NCBI GenBank assembly: GCA_021817355.1
Contig: JAKAVI010000343.1
Coordinates: 1-16,641, forward strand
Direction of reading: 5' to 3'
Length of the DNA: 16,641 nt
Source of the DNA: Pseudomonadota bacterium
GTDB taxonomy: Bacteria; Pseudomonadota; Alphaproteobacteria; Micropepsales; Micropepsaceae
A model generated the notes under the pieces. It made no database searches, was not told where the DNA came from, and was given only the letters and a program-made list of their open reading frames with translations. This document shows, piece after piece, positions 6,272-13,940 of the stretch. Position numbers and translations under genes: made by a program. Every line of letters begins with the position of its first letter. Within the stretch, counting starts at the first letter, position 1.

Positions 6272-8572
6272 ATGGCAAATGGTGACGGCAGGCATCTGCC
6301 TTATGAAGATCAGGCATTTCACGGTGTGATCGCCAACCGATTTCGGGACTCAAAGCCAGATTGGCCTTCTGCGGTGCGTCCTCCGAAAGATGCGCCCAAT
6401 ATCGTCATCATCCTGATGGATGATCTGGGGTTTGGTCATCTCAGCTGCTATGGCGGTCCGATTGAAGCGCCCAACATCGCTGCGCTGGCAAAAGGTGGGT
6501 TGAGGTACAATAACTTTCACACGGCCGCCCTTTGTTCACCTACCCGCGCTGCCTTGCTGACCGGGCGCAACCATCATTCCGTGGGCTTTGCCTCTATTCC
6601 GGAGGCGGCAGCGGGATTTCCAGGACACAACAGCTTCCTGCCGAAATCGGCTGCCACCATCGCCGAAATCCTTAAGCTCAACGGCTACTCGACCTTCTGT
6701 ACCGGCAAATGGCATCTCACACCTACGGCCGAAGCCACGGCGGCAGGACCGTTTGATCATTGGCCGCTTGGTATGGGCTTCGAGCGATTTCATGGCTTTC
6801 TGCCGGGAGAAAGTGACCACTGGCATCCGATCCTTACGGTAGACAATCATCGCGTACAAAGGCCTGAGCGGGAAAACTATCATTTTTCGGAAGATATCGT
6901 GGATGCTGGCATACGCATGATCCGTGACCAGCAGCAGGTTGCCTCCGGGCGACCCTTCTTTCTCTACTTGCCCTTTGGTGCACCACACTGCCCTTTTCAT
7001 GCACCCAAGGAATACCTCGACAAATATCGCGGCCGCTTTGACGCGGGATGGGACCAGATCCGTGAGCAAACATTCAAGCGTCAGCTGGAATTGGGAGTAG
7101 TGCCGCCGGATACGGTTCTGCCGGAGCGCAATCCGGGTGTCTCCCCCTGGGAAAAACTTGATCCGGATTCCAAGGCTGTCTACGCCCGCCTGATGGAGGC
7201 ATTTGCCGCCATGATTGAGCACGCCGACACACAGATCGGCCGTCTCATACAGACCTTGAAGGAACTCAAGGTCTTCGACGATACGCTTATCGTCTTTTTC
7301 TCCGACAACGGTGCCTCCCAGGAAGGCGGGACCCACGGTACCACAAACACCGAGCGCTTTCGCAACCTGATGCCCATGCAGGTGAAGGAGATGCTCGCTG
7401 ACCTAGAACGTATCGGTCTGCCGGGAACTGATCCGCATTATCCGACCGGCTGGGCGATGGCTGGCAATACGCCCTTCAAGCGCTACAAACGCGACACCCA
7501 TCGCGGTGGCAATACCGATCCGCTTATCATTCACTGGCCGGCCCGGGTGCGTGATGGAGGTACCCTCCGCTCCCAATATATCCATGTGACTGACCTCTAT
7601 CCCACCTTGCTCGAACTTATTGGGATTCCAATACCCGAGACTGTTAACGGCATCAGGCAGAAGCGTGTGGAGGGCGTGTCCTTTGCCGCGACGCTCTTTG
7701 ACGCGGCGGCGCCGCAGCACAAAACAGTCCAGTATTACGAGATGTTGGGCAGCCGAGCACTCTGGAAGGACGGATGGACCGCAGTCACCTGGCATCATGC
7801 ACCCACCGATTGGGACAGCGACATCTGGGAGCTTTATGATCTCGAAGCCGATTATGCCCAGGCTCATGATCTTTCTAAGGTTCATCCTGAAAAGCTGAAG
7901 GAGCTGATTGCCACCTGGTGGGAGGAAGCCAGGGCACATAACGTCCTCCCGCTCGACGACCGCGGGCGGGAACGCTTCTATGACCCGACACGCCCGGTGG
8001 CGAGCAGGCTGCAGCCGGAATATACCTACTATCCCGACACCAGCCCGATACCAAATCCTTCGATGCCGGTGTTTGTGAACTGTCCATACCAGATCACTTC
8101 GAACCTGCGTCTGCTGTCGACAAGCGACAGCGGGCTCATCGTTCAACAGGGCGGATGGCTCGGGGGATGGGCGATCTTCCTGCGCGCCGGCCGCGCCGTG
8201 TATTTAAATAATTTCCTCCGCATAGCGTTTACCAGCATGGAAACGCCTGACCCCTTGCCAGTGGGCTCGGATCTTGCACTTGTCTTCGAATGGACGCCGA
8301 CTGCCGTGGGGCGGGGTAACGCTGCGTTCAGCCTGAATGGCGAGGTGTTGGTAAGCCAGGAAAATGTTCCAACCTCACCGGCGGGGGTGTCTCATGCCCA
8401 GGACGGCTGGCAGGTCGGAAAGGCGTGGGGGCCAAGCGTTTCACCGCAATATTACGAGGGCCCATTTGCCTTCACCGGTCAGCTTCATAGCGTCACCTTG
8501 AGATCCGATCGCGAACGCCAGCTGCGCCTGAGTGCAGAGGAGCTGCTGCGTCTTCAGAGGAGGGGCATCTGA
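6272..8572 (+). CDS. Arylsulfatase 3 (formylglycine type, paralogue of sulfatase 1)
   Basis: A 766-residue sulfatase with D50-D51, C88-SPT-R92 plus AALLTGR, K146 and H148 (GKWH), H239 (GAPH), D345-N346 (SDNG) and K406 (RYKR). A hand alignment of about 95 residues from RENYHFSED to the PW of PGVSPW gives 61 identities to sulfatase 1. The two share the RYKRDTHRGGNTDP segment and the C-terminal LamG-like module. They are recent paralogues and sulfatase 2 is not. The ATG at 6272 is preferred: AAGGA at 6256-6260 sits 11 nt before it. The in-frame TTG at 6263 would be only 2 nt from that site. No signal peptide is visible. It lies 36 bp after sulfatase 2, so the two are very likely co-transcribed. 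Confidence 0.95.
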   Translation: MANGDGRHLPYEDQAFHGVIANRFRDSKPDWPSAVRPPKDAPNIVIILMDDLGFGHLSCYGGPIEAPNIAALAKGGLRYNNFHTAALCSPTRAALLTGRNHHSVGFASIPEAAAGFPGHNSFLPKSAATIAEILKLNGYSTFCTGKWHLTPTAEATAAGPFDHWPLGMGFERFHGFLPGESDHWHPILTVDNHRVQRPERENYHFSEDIVDAGIRMIRDQQQVASGRPFFLYLPFGAPHCPFHAPKEYLDKYRGRFDAGWDQIREQTFKRQLELGVVPPDTVLPERNPGVSPWEKLDPDSKAVYARLMEAFAAMIEHADTQIGRLIQTLKELKVFDDTLIVFFSDNGASQEGGTHGTTNTERFRNLMPMQVKEMLADLERIGLPGTDPHYPTGWAMAGNTPFKRYKRDTHRGGNTDPLIIHWPARVRDGGTLRSQYIHVTDLYPTLLELIGIPIPETVNGIRQKRVEGVSFAATLFDAAAPQHKTVQYYEMLGSRALWKDGWTAVTWHHAPTDWDSDIWELYDLEADYAQAHDLSKVHPEKLKELIATWWEEARAHNVLPLDDRGRERFYDPTRPVASRLQPEYTYYPDTSPIPNPSMPVFVNCPYQITSNLRLLSTSDSGLIVQQGGWLGGWAIFLRAGRAVYLNNFLRIAFTSMETPDPLPVGSDLALVFEWTPTAVGRGNAAFSLNGEVLVSQENVPTSPAGVSHAQDGWQVGKAWGPSVSPQYYEGPFAFTGQLHSVTLRSDRERQLRLSAEELLRLQRRGI

Positions 8573-8618
8573 AAGGCGCCGTGGGCCGGGCGAGGGGCAG
8601 CGTTCTATTCTGCCACTC

Positions 8619-8634
8619 TGTCGCCAAGTTTACA
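8619..8634. promoter_or_regulatory. Palindromic operator-like site C (TGTCG-N6-TTACA)
   Basis: C-TGTCG-CCAAGT-TTACA-G matches CTGTCA-N6-TGACAG at 10 of 12 positions, the weakest core of the set (8 of 10). It lies 188-203 nt before the TonB-receptor ATG, within the 249-bp gap 8573-8821. That gap also holds the strong ribosome binding site GGGGAGGA at 8809-8816. No gene and no convincing terminator were seen there. Confidence 0.35.
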
Positions 8635-8821
8635 GACCTGCCTCTTGTGCGTGGCTAGGCTCAGTCAATCACAGTGCGCTTCGCCATCTCTTTTTTGTGG
8701 AGAAAAATTCGTACCAGATGACCTTGGGTTGCTCAGGCGATGGCCGGCGCGGTGTGCGTGGGGGCCGTATCGCGTCTTTGTTGCAATGCGGTCGGCAATT
8801 AAAAAATAGGGGAGGAATATC

Positions 8822-11203
8822 ATGCGTCTAAGTGCCCAGCGAGCCAGATTGACAGGTAATCGTGCGCAATTGCTGATCAGCGGCTCACTTTACGTGATTT
8901 CGACCATAATCCTCGCCAGCTCCGCCTATGCGCAGGATAGCGGCAAGATCGAAACCATAACTGTAACTGCCGAACGGCGCGCCGAAAACATTCAGAATGT
9001 CCCGCTTTCGATCGTGGCAGTTAACGGCAACAAGCTAGTACGATCCGGTATCACCAATGTGACGCAGTTGGACAAGATAGTTCCTGACCTTCAGGTCCAA
9101 AAATCTACTCAGGCGGCGGGCGTTTCCTTCCGCATTCGCGGCTTTGGTGCGGCCTCGAATACCGCCATTGATCCGGACGTGGCCTCCTACATTGATGGCG
9201 TCTATATCCCTCGCCCGGGAGCACTTTTGAACTCGTTCCTCGACGTGAAACGGATCGAGGTGTTACGGGGCCCGCAAGGCACTCTATTCGGGCGCAACGC
9301 CGCAATGGGCGCGATATCAATCACCACCAATCCGCCTTCCACCAGGGCACAACAGGTCAAGGCTCTGTTTGAGGCAGGCAGCTATGATCACTTTCTCGCG
9401 CAGGGCATAATTAATATGCCAATGTCGGACAATTTTGCAGTCAGATTGGCTGTATCGGGCGATCACGAAGGTGGCGAATACAAGAATCTTTTCGACGGAA
9501 AAACCTATGGCGCAAGTGACGTTTTCGTTGGCCGCCTGGGTGCAAAGTGGGACATCAATCAGCATCTCAACTGGCGGGTGACGTTTGACTACTCACAGAC
9601 CAATGGCGATGGCGTCAATCCAGGATTGATCGACGTTTCGACGGCAACGCCGGCTCAACTTGCTGCCATGACGGCCTTTATTACCCGGCTTGGGGGGACG
9701 CCGCCTGTATTCAACTCGACGCCGTCACTCATCTTCAATCAGCGCAAGGACAATCCCCGTCTCCATGATGGGCAGTACGGTCTTTCCAGCGACCTTCATT
9801 GGACGGTGTCGCCCGACGTCACCCTTCGCCTTATTGATTCTTACCGGAACTGGAATGATCACCAGACAGATGGCGACGTTCTGTTCACCACCCTGAACAT
9901 GCTCAACCGGCACGATAGTTTCGCCAGCAAATCTCAAAGTCATGAACTGCAGCTCATTACACCAAAGAATGCCTTTCTTGGCGGCAAGCTCGGGTTCACC
10001 GCGGGTCTCTATTATTTCCAGGAATCCTATTCGCTCACAGAAGTCCTCGATCTCGGATCCCAGCTCTGTAGTACTTTTCTGGGTGCACATCCGGTGCTGG
10101 TGGCGGCCTGTAAGGCAGCGCCGCAGCTGGGAGCGACAGTGGCACCGTTCCACCAGAGCACGAACAGTGAGGCGGCTTATCTGCAAGCAGATTATTCCAT
10201 TCTTCGCAATCTTTCGCTCACACTTGGTGTACGGCAGACCTGGGACAACAAGACCGGCAGCTATCAGCAGATTGTGAATAATCCATACGCCAAGGCACCG
10301 TTCATCCCGGTGCGCGCCCCTGAAAACGATCCCAATTTGAAATTCAATGACAGCAGGCCCTCGTGGCTTGCGAGCCTCTCCTGGCACGTTGCGCCAAAGC
10401 TCATGACATTCGCGTCGTTTTCGACCGGTTACAAGTCCGGGGGCTTCAACTCCGCACCGGGCACTTCGGTACCGGCCACACGCGTATTTGGCTCGGAAAC
10501 GGTTGACGACTACGAGCTTGGAATGAAGTCGATCTGGTGGAACAACCAATTGCTTCTGAACCTGACGTTATTCAACACTACGTTGCACAACTTCCAGGAT
10601 CGCTCATTCAATGGAACCAGCTTTCTTATCCGTAACGCCGGCAGTGTAAGATCGCGAGGTGCGGAATTCGAAGGTCAGCTCTCCGCCATCAAGCATGTCA
10701 ACCTGAGTTTTGGCCTCTCCTATCTTGATTCCATCTACCAGTCCGATCCAGGTGCTCCCGGATTGCCAGGTTGCACAGGCGCGCCGGGGTGTCCTCTCAC
10801 CCAGGACCTCTCTGGACGTCAATTGCCCTTTGCTCCCAAATGGCAGGGCAATATTGGGGCGAGCGTCTATTCCAATCCCTTCATGGGTGGCTACGTTGCT
10901 AACTTTGCACTCAGCGAATTCTTCACATCAGGATTTGGTACGCAGAACACCGATGCCCCCCAGGCTGTTGTCTCCGGTTATGCACTCACGAACATTCGGA
11001 TTGGCGTTCTCAGTCCAAACGGCAAGTGGGAGTTTGACATTTACGGCAAAAACGTTTTCGACAAGCGCTATTTCTACACATTATATCCGCAGCCTGACGG
11101 TAAGGTGTTGGGGGTGAACAATGCCGTTACAGGGGCAACGCTCTATCGTGGACTGGTAGGTGACCCTCAGACGTTTGGTGTGCGCCTGTCATACAATTTC
11201 TGA
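8822..11203 (+). CDS. TonB-dependent outer-membrane receptor
   Basis: A 793-residue outer-membrane transporter driven by TonB. A signal peptide spans about 1-37, ending SSAYA before QDS. A TonB-box-like stretch (ETITVTAERR, about 44-53) leads into a plug domain to about residue 170, with RIRGFG, YIDGVYIPRPG and the signature VLRGPQGTLFGRNAAMGAIS. A beta-barrel follows, with FASFSTGYKSGGFN and a last strand GVRLSYNF ending in Phe, as needed for Bam-dependent insertion. It resembles sphingomonad receptors for organic compounds more than haem receptors, but the ligand cannot be named. An external-loop-like segment at 644-658 has five Gly-X-Y triplets and two Cys. The ribosome binding site GGGGAGGA ends 5 nt before ATG. 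Between the sulfatases and the MFS gene, it is the likely entry route for the sulfated substrate. Confidence 0.95.
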   Translation: MRLSAQRARLTGNRAQLLISGSLYVISTIILASSAYAQDSGKIETITVTAERRAENIQNVPLSIVAVNGNKLVRSGITNVTQLDKIVPDLQVQKSTQAAGVSFRIRGFGAASNTAIDPDVASYIDGVYIPRPGALLNSFLDVKRIEVLRGPQGTLFGRNAAMGAISITTNPPSTRAQQVKALFEAGSYDHFLAQGIINMPMSDNFAVRLAVSGDHEGGEYKNLFDGKTYGASDVFVGRLGAKWDINQHLNWRVTFDYSQTNGDGVNPGLIDVSTATPAQLAAMTAFITRLGGTPPVFNSTPSLIFNQRKDNPRLHDGQYGLSSDLHWTVSPDVTLRLIDSYRNWNDHQTDGDVLFTTLNMLNRHDSFASKSQSHELQLITPKNAFLGGKLGFTAGLYYFQESYSLTEVLDLGSQLCSTFLGAHPVLVAACKAAPQLGATVAPFHQSTNSEAAYLQADYSILRNLSLTLGVRQTWDNKTGSYQQIVNNPYAKAPFIPVRAPENDPNLKFNDSRPSWLASLSWHVAPKLMTFASFSTGYKSGGFNSAPGTSVPATRVFGSETVDDYELGMKSIWWNNQLLLNLTLFNTTLHNFQDRSFNGTSFLIRNAGSVRSRGAEFEGQLSAIKHVNLSFGLSYLDSIYQSDPGAPGLPGCTGAPGCPLTQDLSGRQLPFAPKWQGNIGASVYSNPFMGGYVANFALSEFFTSGFGTQNTDAPQAVVSGYALTNIRIGVLSPNGKWEFDIYGKNVFDKRYFYTLYPQPDGKVLGVNNAVTGATLYRGLVGDPQTFGVRLSYNF

Positions 11204-11237
11204 GTCACGCCGCTAGGCAGTTTGGGAGGCGCAGCCG

Positions 11238-12638
11238 ATGGCGATGGGTAAGGACCTGTCAGACTACCGGTTCGAAGATGCAATAGGTGACGACAGGCTT
11301 GATCCTGCATGCGACAATGCGGGGGTAGGAGCGCCAAGCGAGGAGCAGGAAACGGGTAACAGCTATGTACTCGTTGCCCTATTACTGGCCTCGATCCTTT
11401 CCTTTGTTGATCGGCAGATCGTAAGTCTTCTGGTTCATCCGATCGAGCATAGCATGCATCTCAACGACACGGCGATGGCGATGCTGCTGGGGCCGGCGTT
11501 CCTGATCCTGCACCTGGTCATCGGTCTGCCAATTGGCCGCTTTGTGGATATCTACCCGCGATTCAAAGGGCTTAGCCTGGGCATGATGCTTTGGAGCCTT
11601 GCCACCGCGGCTGCTGGCTTTGCATCCAATTTCGTTCACCTGTTTGTGGCCCGAATTGGCGTTGGATTCGGAGAGGCCTTTCTGGGACCAACTGCCTATT
11701 CAGTCTTGCCCGATGCATTTCCTCCCCATCGGATCGGGCGAGCATCGGCGGTCTATTCAATGGGCGTCTACATCGGCGCCGGTCTTGCGCTCATTATCGG
11801 GTCCCAGGTCATCGGCCTCTTGTCTCATGTGCATAGGCTTGTCCTACCCATGATTGGCGTCATGCAGTCCTGGCAGCTGGTCTTCGTCGCGATCGGTCTA
11901 CCCGGCATTCTTGTAGCGCTTTGGATCTATTGTCTGCCAGAACCTCCGCGCCGCGACCCTCATGGTGTTGCGGCACCCCGACCGACGCTACGGGAAGTGT
12001 TATTGTTCATCCGCTCGAATCTACGTGCACTTGCCTCAGTTACGTTCTGTGCAGCCTTTGCACTTGCCATGTCCTATGGGACCGGGGCCTGGGTTCCAAC
12101 GTTCCTGATTCGCAGCTATGGCTGGTCTATTGTGCATGCCGGCGCGGTCTATGGAGCCGTGGTGGTAACCGGCGGGGTGGTGGGAGTTAATCTTGCTGGG
12201 GCTTTGAGCGATGCGCTGACACGCAGGGGGGTGCGATCTGCACGTCTCCTGGTAATGTGCCTGGCCAGTGTCCTCACCCTGCCGTTTGCCATAACTTTTC
12301 CCCTTGCGCAAAATCCCTATGTGGCGATGGGGCTGATGCTTCCCGCCGTGATCTTTTCGACGTTTGCGCCGGCCTCCATGCCGGTGAGCGTACAGGAGAT
12401 CGTTCCTAATCGCATGCGAGGCGCGGTAGCGGCGGGATTGATCCTGTTCACCAGTGTCATCGGGCTTGGTTTCGGTCCAGTCATGGTCTCGCTCTTTACC
12501 AACTTTGTCCTGCATGATCAGGCGCAGTTGCGCTATTCGCTAGCGGTAGTACCCCCGGCGGCGCTGATCATCTCCTCTATCATTGGTTTTAGTGGGCTCG
12601 GAGCCTTTGCGAAAGCCCGCGACAGGTTACGAGGATGA
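11238..12638 (+). CDS. MFS transporter, spinster-like
   Basis: A 466-residue inner-membrane carrier with about twelve hydrophobic segments. A hydrophilic leader of about 42 residues precedes TM1 (SYVLVALLLASILSF). Family hallmarks: FVDRQ at about 56-60, the loop 2-3 motif GLPIGRFVDIYPR, then LWSLATAAAGFA, LFVARIGVGFGEAFLGPTAY and VYSMGVYIGAGLALIIG. These are typical of bacterial spinster-like MFS proteins found beside catabolic genes for hydrophobic or anionic organics. Direction and cargo are not shown by the sequence; uptake of the sulfate ester after passage through the receptor is the simplest reading, and export of a product is possible. GGGAGG at 11224-11229 sets the start, though an ATG two codons later is also usable. 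It lies 34 bp after the receptor gene, in one operon. Confidence 0.93.
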   Translation: MAMGKDLSDYRFEDAIGDDRLDPACDNAGVGAPSEEQETGNSYVLVALLLASILSFVDRQIVSLLVHPIEHSMHLNDTAMAMLLGPAFLILHLVIGLPIGRFVDIYPRFKGLSLGMMLWSLATAAAGFASNFVHLFVARIGVGFGEAFLGPTAYSVLPDAFPPHRIGRASAVYSMGVYIGAGLALIIGSQVIGLLSHVHRLVLPMIGVMQSWQLVFVAIGLPGILVALWIYCLPEPPRRDPHGVAAPRPTLREVLLFIRSNLRALASVTFCAAFALAMSYGTGAWVPTFLIRSYGWSIVHAGAVYGAVVVTGGVVGVNLAGALSDALTRRGVRSARLLVMCLASVLTLPFAITFPLAQNPYVAMGLMLPAVIFSTFAPASMPVSVQEIVPNRMRGAVAAGLILFTSVIGLGFGPVMVSLFTNFVLHDQAQLRYSLAVVPPAALIISSIIGFSGLGAFAKARDRLRG

Positions 12639-12648
12639 GGGGGAACTC

Positions 12649-12664
12649 TGTCGTCAAATTGACA
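12649..12664. promoter_or_regulatory. Palindromic operator-like site D (TGTCG-N6-TGACA)
   Basis: C-TGTCG-TCAAAT-TGACA-G matches CTGTCA-N6-TGACAG at 11 of 12 positions. It also contains a nested perfect palindrome GTCAA-A-TTGAC (12653-12663). It begins 10 bp after the MFS stop and lies 102-117 nt before the ThDP alpha-subunit ATG, in the 127-bp gap 12639-12765. It suggests that the ThDP/GMC genes have their own regulated promoter. Confidence 0.45.
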
Positions 12665-12765
12665 GTGCGCGTTTGGTCACAGAGCTATGTTCTGGCGTTC
12701 GCCAGAGAACCGCTGGCTCAGCAGGCGAGAGGATATCGTCTGCCCTGACAAGAAAGGGAACGCGC

Positions 12766-13314
12766 ATGCCAACGCCTGCCATTGCACCTAATCCGCCCGG
12801 TGGACCTAGCGCATCGCGTCTATTGTCCGCGCTCAAGACGAGCGGAACCACGCATGTTGTTACGGTTCCCGATTTTGTTCAGTTTGCGCTCCATGCCCAG
12901 CTGTCAGATTTTGCAAACGGAATTCGCCAGATCTTCGCCTGCAGCGAGGACCAAGCTCTCACCGTAGCAACCGGCCTCTATGTTGGTGGCGCCCGCCCCG
13001 TTGTCATGGTGCAAAATCAGGGGCTCTACAAATGCCTGAATACGCTCAGGGCGACCTGCATCGACTCCGGTGTGCCTGTGGTTTTCCTCGTTGGTCAGTT
13101 TGGGCGCGAACAGGACAATTTTGGTAAGTCCATGCGGCAGTCCGAGCGCAGCATGGTGCGGTTGATGGAGCCCCTGCTAGATGGATTGGGGCTACGCTAC
13201 TGGACCATCGAGGATGACGCGCAAAGCGTAAATATTGGCGAGGCCTTTGCGCACGCTTACTCTGCGAAGAGCGCTTCGATCGTGCTTATTGCTCGTCACG
13301 TAACCTGGAACTAA
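12766..13314 (+). CDS. ThDP enzyme, alpha (pyrimidine-binding) subunit, sulfopyruvate/phosphonopyruvate decarboxylase-like
   Basis: A 182-residue protein equal to the Pyr domain of a thiamine-diphosphate enzyme. The catalytic Glu that activates the cofactor is E61 in FACSEDQALTVATGLYVGG, followed by PVVMVQNQGLYKCLNTL, as in the ComD-type subunit of sulfopyruvate decarboxylase and in phosphonopyruvate decarboxylases. The length fits ComD-like subunits. The beta subunit follows 14 bp later. The start at 12766 is preferred because AAGGGA (12754-12759) sits 6 nt upstream and the family begins here. A longer frame from 12583 would overlap the MFS gene and add 61 residues without family resemblance. 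The reaction is probably decarboxylation or cleavage of a 2-oxo acid, or of a 2-hydroxyacyl-type compound. The exact substrate is unknown, and sulfopyruvate is only the nearest family name. Confidence 0.85.
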   Translation: MPTPAIAPNPPGGPSASRLLSALKTSGTTHVVTVPDFVQFALHAQLSDFANGIRQIFACSEDQALTVATGLYVGGARPVVMVQNQGLYKCLNTLRATCIDSGVPVVFLVGQFGREQDNFGKSMRQSERSMVRLMEPLLDGLGLRYWTIEDDAQSVNIGEAFAHAYSAKSASIVLIARHVTWN

Positions 13315-13328
13315 AGGAACGCTGTGTC

Positions 13329-13940
13329 ATGAAACTCGGCGAAGCATGTGCGGTGATCGCAGCGTCCAGAAGGGAAATTGCGGCACCAGTTCCGTTGGTT
13401 GCGACCATGTCTGCTCAATTTGCGTTCGACATGCTGGGCGAAAGCAAGTACCGGATCGACTCGGTTCCGCTCATGGGTGGGGCTCTAGGGATTGGACTCG
13501 GTCTTGCATTGGCCCGCCCCGACTTGGCGGTGATCGTAGTGGACGGAGACAGCAGCCTGCTCATGGAACTTGGTGGGCTTGTCACCGTTGCGCACAACAA
13601 GCCTGCGCGGCTCATCCATTTCGTGGTCAATAATGGTGTTCAATTCAATGGACTCGTCAATCTTCCGCGTGCCGGCACGGTTCCTGGTTGCGATTTCGTG
13701 GCTATGGCCAAGGCCGCCGGGTATGACCGTGGTCAGCGGATCGGCGACGCGCAGGCGCTGACCGCCGCCCTGCCGGAATTGCTAGTCGCAAAGGGTACCA
13801 GCTTTGTCGAACTGGTGACCGAAGCTGATCCAGGCTTTGTCGGAGCTGCCAATCCCCAGCCGCTTTTGCCCGACCTACAATTTCAACGAATGCGCGCGGC
13901 TGTCAGCCGGTTAAAAAGTGAACTGGACGTCCACCAATGA
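13329..13940 (+). CDS. ThDP enzyme, beta (pyrophosphate-binding) subunit
   Basis: A 203-residue PP domain carrying the ThDP/Mg motif: G73-D74-S75 in [15 protein letters not shown], closed by N101-N102 in HFVVNNGV, the usual GD-x(25-28)-NN spacing. [18 protein letters not shown] before it is the typical approach helix. With the alpha subunit it should form an alpha2beta2 active site at the subunit interface. The C-terminus (about 170-203) is a basic, helical tail. AAAGGAA at 13313-13319 overlaps the alpha stop and drives this start. Its stop overlaps the GMC start by 4 nt (ATGA), which suggests translational coupling. ComE-like by layout; the substrate is unknown. Confidence 0.87.
   Translation: MKLGEACAVIAASRREIAAPVPLVATMSAQFAFDMLGESKYRIDSVPLMGGALGIGLGLALARPDLAVIVVDGDSSLLMELGGLVTVAHNKPARLIHFVVNNGVQFNGLVNLPRAGTVPGCDFVAMAKAAGYDRGQRIGDAQALTAALPELLVAKGTSFVELVTEADPGFVGAANPQPLLPDLQFQRMRAAVSRLKSELDVHQ

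Noticed and set aside
8682..8710. Possible terminator around a TTTTTT run after sulfatase 3
   Set aside because: The runs of T and A on each side read as a mirror, not as a base-pairing stem, and only a 4-bp TCTC/GAGA pairing remains.
9421..9434. ATGTCGGACAATTTT resembling the 407-419 palindrome
   Set aside because: It lies inside the receptor coding sequence and lacks the full symmetry. Taken as chance.
9725..10549. 274-codon frame antisense to the TonB receptor
   Set aside because: Complete overlap with a certain gene, with Arg/Cys-rich composition typical of an antisense shadow.
12583..12765. Longer N-terminus for the ThDP alpha subunit
   Set aside because: It overlaps the MFS gene end and site D. 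The extra residues lack family similarity, and AAGGGA supports the ATG at 12766.
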